Assembly (NCBI GenBank): GCA_016785225.1
Contig: JAFBJZ010000772.1
Span: 2,356,001 to 2,420,000, forward strand
Direction of reading: 5' to 3'
Source of the DNA: Psettodes erumei
Lineage: Eukaryota > Chordata > Actinopteri > Pleuronectiformes > Psettodidae
DNA length: 64,000 bases
A model generated the notes under the pieces. That model worked only from the letters and a program-made list of their open reading frames with translations. It had not been told where the DNA came from and made no database searches. Below, in pieces: positions 37,401 to 48,010 of this stretch. Both the position numbers and the translations under genes were made by a program. Within the stretch, counting starts at the first letter, position 1; every line of letters begins with the position of its first letter.

Positions 37401-39225
37401 GAGCTGCTGAGATTGAAGTTATTTTATGCTTCGGCTCCCCGGGCCCCAATTTGAAAAGTCTTGTGTGTCAGTTTTCACACACTCCTGTCATATGGCAAGG
37501 AGCACAGCGGAGTTTTGCCTTTTACTTTTTTTTTTTGTTGTTGTTGTTGCTACGGGAAAGCATCTTGTGGGGCATTCTGCATTTACTGACAAATGGGTCA
37601 AGGAAAGAGGATGACTTAAAAATATTTTTAAATCTCCTTTTTTTTTTGAGTGCATCATCTGGATGGGATGAAATCTTCATGTCCGCCACGTGTTAGAAAG
37701 TACTCACCTGTTAATAAATTGCGAGATCTCGTTTACATTTACAACTTGTACGCATCAACGCAGCGTACAGCAGGGCTTCTGGCTGTTTTTGGGCGCTGGC
37801 AGAATCGTTGGTTAAGCACCCGACTCCAGGGTGTTTTGGTGGCGGTAATGAGAGAGGAGCCAGCTCTGCTCTCTCGCTCTCTCCACCCAGGTTCGTCCCA
37901 CTGGTCACAGGATCTGACAGGAGACCTTTAACCTTTAAGCTGAAATTATATCTTCAGCGCCAGCGTAGCTGCGCAGGTCTGAGTTTACGTGATGGACATT
38001 GCGTTGTGTCTTCAGGGGTCCACGCCGGTGTCTCTTTGGTCCTCTCAGAATCAACGTATCTGTATGTGCTGTCTGCACAATTATTCTCACTCACACGGAT
38101 GTCCGAGCTCGTTCTGGAGCAGATCGGGGCTCGTCTGCTCTGTAACGCTGGTCGATCCATGTGTGGAAAAAAGCTTAACATGTTACACTTTGCTGTGACA
38201 CTCCTGCATTTGGAGTGTGCTGCAGCTATTTAGCCAGAGCCTGACTGTAATGCAATGATGGAATGGGAATATTTGTGTACGTCTAATCTCGTTCTTAAAG
38301 GTTAGTTAGCCTACATCTATGGCAGCATATTACTGTCATGCCAGACAAAAGACTTACAGATCAATATCATGTTAGAATGTGAAAGGTTTGTGATAACAAG
38401 GTTTTGTTGCAGTGGGTTATATTAGCTTCAGACTGTTCGGCTGTACTACGTAGATTTTAACTATGCTGACATGAAAGTGAGCTTCAATCGAAACATATGC
38501 ATTTCCACCGCCATATTTTTGCTGCCTGCTGTTTTTTTTTTCTCTCCGTGCACTGTATGAACTATGCGTGGGCTGCGAGGTCCTTTGGTCAAGGTGGCGC
38601 TGGAGGTCTGGGTCACAAACGGGCTCCATCTAATTTTGGTGTGCTGGTGCAGGCACCTTTCAGACGCCTCTCTTCACCTGCCATCGTCGTCCATCTCTGG
38701 CAGACTCAATAAACCGCAGCTAATTGGAAGGTGATGACAGACAAGCCAGGACCAATTTATTGCAGTTCGAAGACAACCCAGTCACTTTCCCTCCGTGGCC
38801 CTGGGTGAGCCCCGATGTTAGAGCGCTGGCTTCAGCCAGCCCGGTGCACGCATCTGGCATCTGATGTCTCTGCTGTATGGCCGCTCATTGAAATGACCCT
38901 TCACGAAAAAACGAATAAACTGAATACTGTCTCTCTCTCTCTTTCAGTCCAGTCCAAGGTGTTTTCCCTTGTCTGAGTTTTGTAACGGTTTGATTTCGCT
39001 CGAGCTAAAACGAGTATCATATAAAATGTCACCACGCAGCATGATTGTCACCGTTGGTTGTGCCATCATAGCATTTAACTTGGAGCTTTACTCAACATAG
39101 AATTGTGTACTAAGACTGTTAAAACACAAATACACAGATATCTTCCCCGTCGTGGCGTAAACTTTGTTTTCTACTGCTTGATTGCTGAAGCCCGAGTCTT
39201 GACACTTGTGATGTACTCTGCCAAG
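34491..39225. other. Non-coding stretch, mostly plain
   Basis: It contains a G8 run near 36390, a T-run with (TTG)n near 37527-37549, a C-run near 37087 and one exon candidate (36248-36284). The longest open frame of the window (36509-36964, 151 codons, plus) lies here but looks random. Confidence 0.5.
36248..36284 (-). other. Candidate 37-bp micro-exon
   Basis: A CACACAG acceptor and a perfect GTAAGT donor bound 37 bases. Frame 1 reads ERSVSLSKSPSD plus one base, with 11 of 12 third positions G or C, a strongly coding-like pattern for a Ser-rich linker. The upstream tract is not pyrimidine-rich. Its trailing G joins in frame with the exon candidate at 31300-31409. Confidence 0.25.
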
Positions 39226-39229
39226 AACA

Positions 39230-39420
39230 TTAAGTATCCGAAAGTGATAAAGCTTCAATTTGCTAGACCATTAGACTAATTACTGCAATAATTAAGTAAC
39301 TACTTGATTAGAACTAATGGGTACCTAATTATCCAGGAAGAAAGGATCAGGTGGTAATTAATAGAGTCAAGCTGATGTCTTCTGACTTACCAGTGCCGAT
39401 TACCAAACATATGGGACTAA
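39230..39420. promoter_or_regulatory. Enhancer-like island with paired ATTAG sites
   Basis: At least six ATTA/TAAT cores occur in about 100 bases. An imperfect inverted repeat places ACCATTAG-CTAAT (39267-39280) opposite ATTAG-CTAATGGGT (39307-39322). This is typical homeodomain-cluster texture. Confidence 0.42.
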
Positions 39421-39422
39421 AA
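39391..39422 (-). other. Candidate 32-bp micro-exon
   Basis: A long T-rich tract ending CTCACCAG (39423-39456 on the minus strand) and a perfect GTAAGT donor (39385-39390) bound 32 bases. This is one of the best acceptor-donor pairs here. Only one frame is open (FSPICLVIGT). The T-rich tract is also a TAAA simple repeat on the plus strand, so the acceptor strength may be incidental. Confidence 0.2.
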
Positions 39423-39434
39423 CTGGTGAGGACA

Positions 39435-39468
39435 AAATAAATAAATAAAAATAAAGAAATAAAAAAAA
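39435..39468 (+). repeat. Imperfect (TAAA)n tract
   Basis: AAAT/TAAA units with single-base interruptions, ending in an A-run. Confidence 0.85.
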
Positions 39469-39499
39469 GGAAATGCCATTTGTGCCATTTGAGTGTTTA

Positions 39500-39715
39500 C
39501 CTAGCCCCCTGTAGCTAAGGCAAACAGTTTATTAGTTTCACATCACATCAGTGGATTGTTAATGATTGTTAATGGAACAGGAACATTACACATCAATACA
39601 TTATACAGGATGATTAGCCGGCATCTATTTTCTAATTTATCCCTGAGCAGAGGTTGATCTCAATAGTATTGATAGTGATTACAGAGATAAGGAAGTATTA
39701 TATAGTACTTGACAT
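39500..39715. promoter_or_regulatory. Enhancer-like island with 10-bp tandem copy
   Basis: GATTGTTAAT occurs twice in tandem (39554-39573), followed by GATGATTAGCC and a TTCTAATTTATCC stretch. Probably continuous with the island before it. Confidence 0.38.
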
Positions 39716-41330
39716 TTCTTTGGATGGATGGATGGACAGTTTTCTTTCTGTTTTACACGAGCTTTGATTTATGTGTGTGTCTGTACGTGTGTGTGCGAGC
39801 AGGGACTATCCACTTTGAGCTGCACACAACAGGAGAAAAAAACTAACGGGTTTAAACGTGATTTTAATCACATTTTACAATGAACGCCTCTCATGGACAC
39901 ATAAAAAGACGAATAGAGACAAATCTAAAATTTATAGAATTCTACAATTTGCATAAAGTGTATTATCTAAACATGTAAGTGGAAGGTAGGGGTGTTGAAA
40001 AGGTCATTAAAATTTAAGTATATTGAATGCAGAATGTGGACATTATCTATCAATCCATCAATCTGCTTGTTACTTAATGTATAATTGTTGTAAGACGGGC
40101 AGCAGTCAAGCCTAGTCTACATATAATATGCATGACTATGAATGGAAGCAAAAGTGAAAGCTGACACTTTTTGATGTATAGTTCTTTTTTATATTAATGT
40201 TTGAATAATATGTGCCTGGAGGGTGGGCTATAAATTAAAATGTAGAATTGAGGTATAAATTTTTATGAGTCATCCTCATCTATTTCCATTATGTGTTTAA
40301 AAATGAAAGAATCACTGTTATTTGGATTAAACAGACAATCCGCCGCAGCATTCCTTCAAGCACACTGATTGAAGTTTGAAGGTGCATTCAGGGATCTTTG
40401 ATTGTCCTCAGACTTCTTCACAAAGAATGCAAGTGATGAAAACTACTGTCATCCAGACGGGGGAAAAAAAAACTGCTCGGCTTGAGTACAGTTGTTTGGA
40501 GCGAAAACAATTAGTTGATAAACAGAAGAATAATTTACTTTACCGTACTTTACTTTTACTATTTTACTAATCATTTTTTCACACAAAAGACTATTTGATT
40601 AATCAATGAATCCAAAACATAATCAGCAGGTTATCATCACTGATAACTGCAGTCCCACATTCATTACTTACCGGACTGTACTTTTTAATGCCACTTTACT
40701 CTGGTTGTTTTAGCACAGGTCACATAGAGAAGCTCTGTCTCGATGTCCTGTGACCTGTCTGTTGAGGAAAACTCTCTTTGGGTGAAAAAATAAAACAAAT
40801 AAGAACTGCTGTCATCACACTGTGGGAATCACCCAGAGAGCATACGATTACAGATAACAGGACAGTGAAGGAGAAGGTGGGGGGTCCAGTTGACAGCTCC
40901 TGCGACAGTCCCGATGAGGGTCTCCTAACAAGATGAGCGGGGAGGCCAGATTTGCTGCACCTAAGTTTTCTCCCTCTGCATATTCCTCGGAGAAGATGCT
41001 TATCTGGACGCTGGGATAAAAATAACATCCTTTTGGGTGTGTTTCTGTCATTGCGTGGCATTTGGAAAGCAAGAGGGCTTGTACCACTGGAAACAGGGGT
41101 GTCAATTAATCAAGTGTTTATAGGCCGTGCTCTACAAGACATCAAAGTTTACTGCTCTCAGCAGAGATGGCTGTTTGAAGCGCGGGCTCCCTGCAGATTT
41201 GTATGTTCGTTACTCTATACAAGTGTCGAACACCCTGAAACTTTATTTTCTTTATTTACACACCACAGATACATAATGTGTTGACACAGAAGCGAGGCAC
41301 ATTGCCTTTTGAATATGTGGGATCTCATCA
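39716..41330. other. Non-coding stretch, nothing recognised
   Basis: A short TGGA repeat lies near 39721. Low-complexity TTTACT stretches near 40535-40570 may be repeat debris but cannot be assigned. Confidence 0.45.
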
Positions 41331-41334
41331 TCTC

Positions 41335-42020
41335 CGACTACTTGTAATAGAATAACTCAGTCACCATCCGCTCCTCTCCCTGTCCTCCAACACCGCCCCA
41401 AATTGATATGCAGTCTAATCATCTGCTAGGAGCTGATGTGATGTAAATGAAAGTAATTAGGGAAGTGTCAAACATAATTAATAAAACAGGTTTAAGTTGT
41501 GAAAACACTTGTCAGCGGAATGAATGAAGATTTCGCCTCTTGCCTCCCCGACTCTGCCCTCCCTTTTTTTTTTGCTGCTGTTCAATTAGGTCACAGATTG
41601 CTCCTAAGTTACCGCTCCCCTCTCACTCTCCCTTTTACCCTCTATCTCTTGTTCTTGCAGCCTTTCCAATTCTATGCAAGGAGACCTGTGCGAGAGGAGG
41701 GGGGAGCCACCATCCTGTGGAAGGGAAATAAATTTGCCTGTCCATCCACCGCCTGGATGAAATTAATTGCAGACTCCTCATGCTGTCTGGGTACAACTGG
41801 GGCATTAACATAAGCAATTTGCGTCCAACTTCTTCTGCCGGCTGTTTAATAGAGCATCGGACCTGGCCGATAAGGCTTAAGGTCTCTGACGCATTAGCAT
41901 TTTCATAATATCAAAATATTATAGCACCGTGATTTGCTAAAGCCCATTCATTATTGATAAGAACAAAAGGTTTTATAAATTACAAAAAGGGAGCATGACC
42001 TATAATTACGGCAAGCAAAT
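41335..42020. promoter_or_regulatory. Large enhancer-like island
   Basis: It contains AAGTAATTAG (41451-41460), ATAATTAATAAAA (near 41474), GAAATTAATTGC (near 41758) and an abutting GATA and SOX-like pair, TGATAAG-AACAAAAGG (41955-41970). Several separate elements are likely. Confidence 0.45.
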
Positions 42021-44050
42021 TAGGGTGTACAGTAAAGTCAGTTACATTTTGAGGAAAAATAATGATGCTGGAGACCTTTCTCCTTCCCTCAGGATGGAAA
42101 AAAATAATAGATTCCTTCACAGCCTCACGTGGGGTTGAGGAGCGTGCTCACAGGTTCACGAGGGGCGATGTCTGCACAAGAAAGAGAGCAAGTGTCCCTG
42201 GCCCCGTCGCTGCATGCATAAAATCTGCCATCAGCCGGGTTATTTTAGTCAATGAACATGCTGAAACCAGGAGAAATTGTTCTGCAAATAAACATATCAT
42301 TCATGACAATTTTACTGAGCAGCGCTGTCAAATTACAGGCCGTTGCTGCAGCAAAAAACTGTGATTTTCAAAAGCTGATTTGGTCAGGTCTGAGGGTAAC
42401 ATGCCCTGTTCCTTGTGGTTGGACGCCTATAGAGGACACAAAATATTTCTGTAAATAATGTCAGTCACCCTGTCATGTAGCCTGAGGTAAAATCCTTAGA
42501 TGATTAATCTAATCTTTGTTGCTGTACTATCTGAAACTTGATGGAAGTCATTTACCTTTACAAAGATATACAGTACAAAGTGGTACATCCCACATATTGT
42601 TGTGAGGTAGATATTTTTTTGAGTATTATTACTTACTTACTTATTCTTTCAGTGTTGCTTTTGCTATTAGGTAGGTTGGCTACCCTCTTCACTAGTGTGA
42701 GATTAATGTATATTTAGTTTGTATTAAAATTGTCTTAAAGTATTTTGAAAATGATACACATTTTGTGCAGAATATAAGAATTGACGACATCAATGGCAAA
42801 GTCTCTTCAAGAATGAGTGCCCCTCCTCCCCCTGTTTCACTTTAATGTTCAAACAAACCACAGCTGACTGATGGCTTTTTTGGGGGGAAAATCCATCATG
42901 TGTGCAGTCGTTGGAGCTTGCGTGGATCAGCACAAATCACTGGCTGCGCCTTGTGCTGTGTCACCAGAGCACAATGATGGCATTCTGTTCCTTATCCCAG
43001 CTTTTCATTTGTGTCATATTTTCAGGTGCGAGAACCAGATGCCAGTTCAGGCTCCAGGGTAGATGAGACAATTGCGCAGGTTCTCAGGAGACATCCCCCA
43101 TCATTATCCACTGTTTGTTGCTGCAGCGTTCTTGCCCCAGACGACAGAAAAGAGAAGAGTTACAGTTTAGTTTTGATTTTCGAACGGTGCAAAGCTTTTC
43201 GAGGGGCCCCGCAGGCAGATTTTTTGTTTCCGTCGCTTCTAGCTTTGCATGCTGTTAGCATTAGCTACAAATTCCCAGGGTCACTGGAGGGTGCGTTTGG
43301 TCACTTTTGCCTGAGCAATTGCTTCCAGTCTTTTTGTGAAGTCAGGCCTGCACTTATCATAATCGATAGCAGCTTTAACACAAGCACTGATTAAAGTTTG
43401 GATTAAAGTTTTGTGACGTGCATGCGGACATTTAGATAATAGAACAGTCGATGAGAGCCATGCGAGCACACTGATGAAGGAGGAGTCCTCGCCCTCCTCT
43501 ACTCTAACACTGCTTTCAGTGATACTGCAGTAAAATTACTAGAAAGAAAGTATGGCTGGCAATGCGATGATGGAAAATAAGAAAATATCGATTGTAGCCC
43601 TGCGCTGCCTGAATGAGTTCATTGGAAACACTTTTGCTGTAATCAGAGTTGATGGAAATCCTATTTCTTCACTTAGTTCATTCAGTAATTGTGCTATGTC
43701 CACTCATTTGTTACACAGTTCATTGTGTCTGTGGTCATGGTGGTTTATAAACAAACTCAATGTTCAGCTCCTTTTATAAAGACCAAACTGGGGGTTGGAT
43801 GGGCATAATATCCATCGTCTGTATGTCAGATTTACCCAGTGTTCAATAAATAATCAATAAATAAATCTAAGAAAGGTAAAACCTTGCAGATTGTCATCCC
43901 AACAACTCCGTACTGAAGTGGTATGCCACATTTATCTTTAGGTATCAGTGTGCAGCCAGGTAGGCCACCGAGAGTACTTAACATTGTAATATAGCCGCTG
44001 GGAATTATTTCGCCGTTATCGCACTCATCCTGCTGAAATGGCCCCAAAGT
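42021..44050. other. Non-coding stretch, nothing recognised
   Basis: Open frames up to 127 codons (43011-43394) lack any coding signature. An ACTT/TACT simple stretch lies at about 42628-42645. Confidence 0.5.
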
Positions 44051-44470
44051 TTGATTGTGTCCTATTGGGCCTGTCTAATCACTGCCACACTGTGTCCCAC
44101 AGTGCTCCAGGCTCCTTATCATTCATTAACTTCCAGCTTCGACGTCGCTCTGCCCTCCGCATTCAGTCGTGCGGCGCTTCAAGCCACAGATATGTATTGC
44201 TGAAGAGACAATGACCCTGTGCGCGTAATATATTGCGAATCCGGGGCTTCGGAAAAGGTGACATAGTCTCCACTCTCTCTCCTTGTGTCCCTCTCCTCTC
44301 TCTCTCTCTATAACAATAAGAATTAATTAGCCTGCTTATTTTTCTGTGGTCGTGGAGAGGCTCCCCATCTGGATGGAAGACAGTCCTCCGTGCACCTGAT
44401 TAATGGCGTGGAGAGACAGTTGCCAGTTCTGAAGCCTTGCTGTCTGCTCCAGGTCAGAACTTCCAGAAGG
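44050..44470. promoter_or_regulatory. Enhancer-like island split by a CT repeat
   Basis: Balanced sequence flanks a CT-rich stretch ((CT) core at about 44296-44309). GTCTAATCACTGCC, TCATTAACTTCC, AAGAATTAATTAGCC and CTGATTAATGGCG are the main motifs. Confidence 0.38.
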
Positions 44471-46050
44471 CAACCTAATGTTAGTCCAAGACATGGAAAG
44501 GAAACACAAGGAAAAAACCTCAATCCCCTCAGAGATGGTTGTGCTCTATTTCTTTTTTTAAAATTAGCAACCTACCCTATAAGTTTAGTCCTGATAATTT
44601 AAAACTGCCAGTGCAAAGTTATAGTTATGTATAATGAGGTAAGTTACAAAGCGATAATATAATTTTTTTTTAAATTTGTGTAACTGTAACACACATAGTT
44701 CCATTGTTTTGATTGCTGCTTTGTGAACAGATACTGCTCCCTCTGTTCGGCCACAGGACAGCTCGTGGTGCATAGTTTATTTTATTTTTCTCCTCCTCAC
44801 AATCCAAAACCAACTGGTTTATCTTAGGAAAAATATGTCTGATAGCTGATCCACATTATAAAGTGTCACTGTAGACTTTAACCGGAGTTCACTTGCATTA
44901 CTTTTACTAAACATAAATATTTCCCTGTTGGGGAAAACAAAACTGATTTATTTGCAAAAATGACTAAATCCCACACATACTGTATGAACTTTAATGCAGC
45001 TTTAAACATTTCCTACACAGATATGTTCTCAGTCATTTAGCTACTCACAAAAACAAAACACCCAATTTATTTGAAAAGTCTCATATTTCGAAATATCAGG
45101 CTTTCTAATACTTAGCTTAGCTTAGCCATAATATGTGAGCCTATAGTCAAATATATTCATAGTCAGTGCTACTGGCAGTGCTCTGTGGCACATTGCTAGT
45201 TGCCTGAACCACTGAAAGGAAGGACAAAGCATCTCTCTTGCCACTGGAGCCTTGACTCATTTGTCACTAATGTGTCAAAGAGAAGATGACATTTACAGCC
45301 TGGTGAAGTGACTGCCTTCCAGCCCGACCGGCACCCCTGAAGTAATAAATGTTTACCTTTAAGAAAGAGGTCCGTGGGTTCAGGTTCTTTTCTTTCGGAG
45401 TGAGAAGGGGCCTTTGCACACCGGGGTTCTCATTTTCTCCGCCTTCCGCTTAATTCGTCAAACAGAATCTTTTCGGAGACAGTCTTTTCACCGGTGTTAC
45501 CATCTGAAATTTACACTGAGCTCAAAAATTGGCCTCTTTCTTAGTTCTTTTTTCCGATCGTACGTTGCAGTAAAATAGATTTAGGGAAAGAAATATATTG
45601 TAAAAGAGTGCTACAGTACATGAGCAAAAAGATGCTAAGGCTGATGTAATCCTGTTGACTGTGAAGCTAGCAATTGTGTGTGTGTGTGTGGGGGGATCCA
45701 TTGTAGGTCTGTACCCAGCATTATTTATGTTACAGTTATTCTGAACTTCTGAAAGGTTGTAATGTACGTTGCACTTATTATTCAAAGAAATTACAGCAAC
45801 TTATATGTCTGAGTGATAATATATGTAATATGAGTGATAATACTTATAAAGTATTGAAATCTGAGAATTATTCCGATACTTCAGGATAAAATATACATTT
45901 TCAGTGTTGCCAGTTTTGTATAATGTTCTCTGTTACTCTTGTGAGAGCTCTCAGCTGTGTGAACATAGTTTAAGGATCTTAATGAAATCCTGATAGATCT
46001 CTCATGTGAGGGGATAACAGGCAGAGCACATCTACATTGATAAAATTTGG
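44471..46050. other. Non-coding stretch with TG repeat
   Basis: Only a (TG)8 at 45675-45690 with a trailing G-run is supported. Confidence 0.5.
45675..45695 (+). repeat. (TG)8 microsatellite plus G-run
   Basis: Perfect TG for 16 bases, then G5. Confidence 0.95.
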
Positions 46051-46056
46051 ACTTAC

Positions 46057-46137
46057 CATGAATGCGTCCTCTGCCACAGAAGGTAATGGCCGTTGCTTGA
46101 ACAGCACATGAACTGAGCCAGTAAATCAATGGAAGAG
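46057..46137 (-). other. Candidate 81-bp cassette exon
   Basis: On the minus strand a strong acceptor (TTTCACATTTTTGCAG, ending at 46138) and a perfect donor (CATG/GTAAGT, 46051-46056) bound 81 bases, a multiple of three. Two frames are open: one contains SSIDLLAQFMCCSSNGHYLL, the other LPLIYWLSSCAVQATA. An internal CAG after 46070 would give a 14-base alternative. Splice signals are the best balanced of the minus-strand set. The peptide is not recognised, and a non-coding transcript is equally possible. Confidence 0.27.
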
Positions 46138-47640
46138 CTGCAAAAATGTGAAAGCAAGATGAAGAGAAAACCGATGTCTGGGCCTTCAGGGCCAAGATGC
46201 GGAACACCACACCAGACTCTTATCTCTGGATGCGTTTTTCCCCTGAGAGGATTCTACACTCCAGCAAACAGCGGGATTCAAAGGTATATCAGGTGCATGA
46301 CCTTAGGGTTAGTGAAATCTACAGCCAGGCAGTATCAGCTGAAAATGTCGGACACAGAAGTAGACGTGCGGCCAGCATACAATTATTTATATATACACGC
46401 ACACACAGCTCTTTCTTTTATAGATAGATGGACAGGTTAACACTGGATAATATTTCTGCATATCTTGTGCTTCTTTGCATTATGTAAGACTACAAAAAGT
46501 TCTTCTTACTTTGTACTTATACTAATTCCCTGGGATAATCTCATTTTATATTGAATTTGATTTATTACCGATTGACTTTTCATTATGCCAAAGCATAATG
46601 CATAATATGCTGTTTCTCTGAAAAAAACAGATCCATTATTATTCAATTTTTCCCTCATTAACCTTTGGTTTATTGCTTAATGTGTCACAGGCCAAAGGCC
46701 ATTGTAATCTTTCTCTCAATGGACACGCTGTTCTTGATCAATATGCTTCTTGCTCAGCAACTCGCATTGTTTTATTTTCCTGCTTGTGTTCCACGGTAAG
46801 GTGTGAAAGGATCATTCCAAGTCTCAAAGGAGAGGCTTCTTTCAATATCCTCAAAGTGGCGGATCCCACCCACTCAATTGTTCTCCACATAATCATATAA
46901 AAAGATTCAGGAAGAGTTGTTTTTTATTGTTGTTGTGTTTTTCCTCCGCTGAACAATGCCCTTCCGCCACAGGGTCCCATAACAGCCTACCAGTCTGTGC
47001 TCTGCGCACCTCCACCCCTCATCCCACCCTTGCTATCTCGTTTTCCTCATCTGGCCCAGGCCCACTTCCACATCTACATCCCATTGTCTGAGTGAAGGCA
47101 GCACGCGCAGGGCTGGGGCCAGTCCAAACACACTCATCTCTTTCTCTGGATGCCTGCCAGCATTCGTAACTTTGTTACTTTCCAAATCAATTTAATCGTC
47201 GTGTTTTAGTAATGGAACAAATTTTAAAATTGCCCCGCCTGTCGAAAAAGGCGGTATACTTTTATTTACCGGCGTCATGTGTGTTTGCGTTTCGTGTCGT
47301 GTGCTGGGATTCGTGCACGCACGTGCGTTAGAGAAACCAAATCCCAATCCATCATGCATTCCCCCGAGGTGGGCCAGCCGGTGTGTGTGTGTTTGTCACT
47401 GTCCCCTGTCAGGAAGGAGGGTTGGAGCGTGTTCTCCGGACGAACCCCCTTTGGCTGAGGAAGTGCTCTTCTATATTGGCCTCTTTGTGGCTCGCTAATC
47501 GAGCTTTCCTGTCAGCGGGCTGCACAGTCCCAGTGCACGCTGCACTACGTGATACAGACCCACTCCGGTGCTCCAAGGGAAGTTCTGGGATCAGTAGATA
47601 ACGGCACGGCTCCCTCATCTAACACGCAGAATAGTGTTGC
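46138..47640. other. Non-coding stretch, nothing recognised
   Basis: No supported feature. A short GT stretch lies near 47382. Confidence 0.5.
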
Positions 47641-47649
47641 CTCTCTGTG

Positions 47650-48010
47650 TCTCTCTTGTCCTTGCATGAATAAGGAAAACACCAATTTTAACCATTTAAA
47701 AAAGATTCCATTATTCAGAGCCGCAACCTGCCAAACAGCCTCATTTGGAAAGCCCCATAATTTCCTTGTAAACTTTTAAAGTGCACGTATAAAATTATAT
47801 TTTCTCGGAATTTGGCATGGATAAAACAACATTTACCAAACAGAACTTACTCAGAAAATACTATCCGATAAACATGTACATTGCTCTCACTTTTGCATTT
47901 CACTGTCTGCTCTGCTTTGCCAATTGTGTAATTAAAACCGGCTATTATCCCTCCCACCTGATTTTTGTTCTCCGCAGAGGGCCATCATGCAAACTGTAGC
48001 CCTCTTTTCA
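47650..48010. promoter_or_regulatory. Enhancer-like island
   Basis: Balanced sequence with CATAATTTCC, CGATAAACATG (forkhead-like), GTGTAATTAAAACC and TTTGCATTTC. No repeats and no sustained frame. Confidence 0.4.

Noticed and set aside
37797..37900. Possible tRNA-derived SINE with A-box-like TGGCAGAATCGTTGG and B-box-like GGTTCGTCCC
   Set aside because: The boxes are about 90 bases apart, far beyond normal tRNA spacing, and no tail was found.
37808..38233. 141-codon plus-strand open frame
   Set aside because: GC-raised local composition lengthens frames on both strands (an opposing frame overlaps it). No recognisable domain.
40530..40720. TTTACTTTTACT-rich stretch resembling common fish repeat tails
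   Set aside because: Too short and low in complexity to assign to any family without a repeat library.
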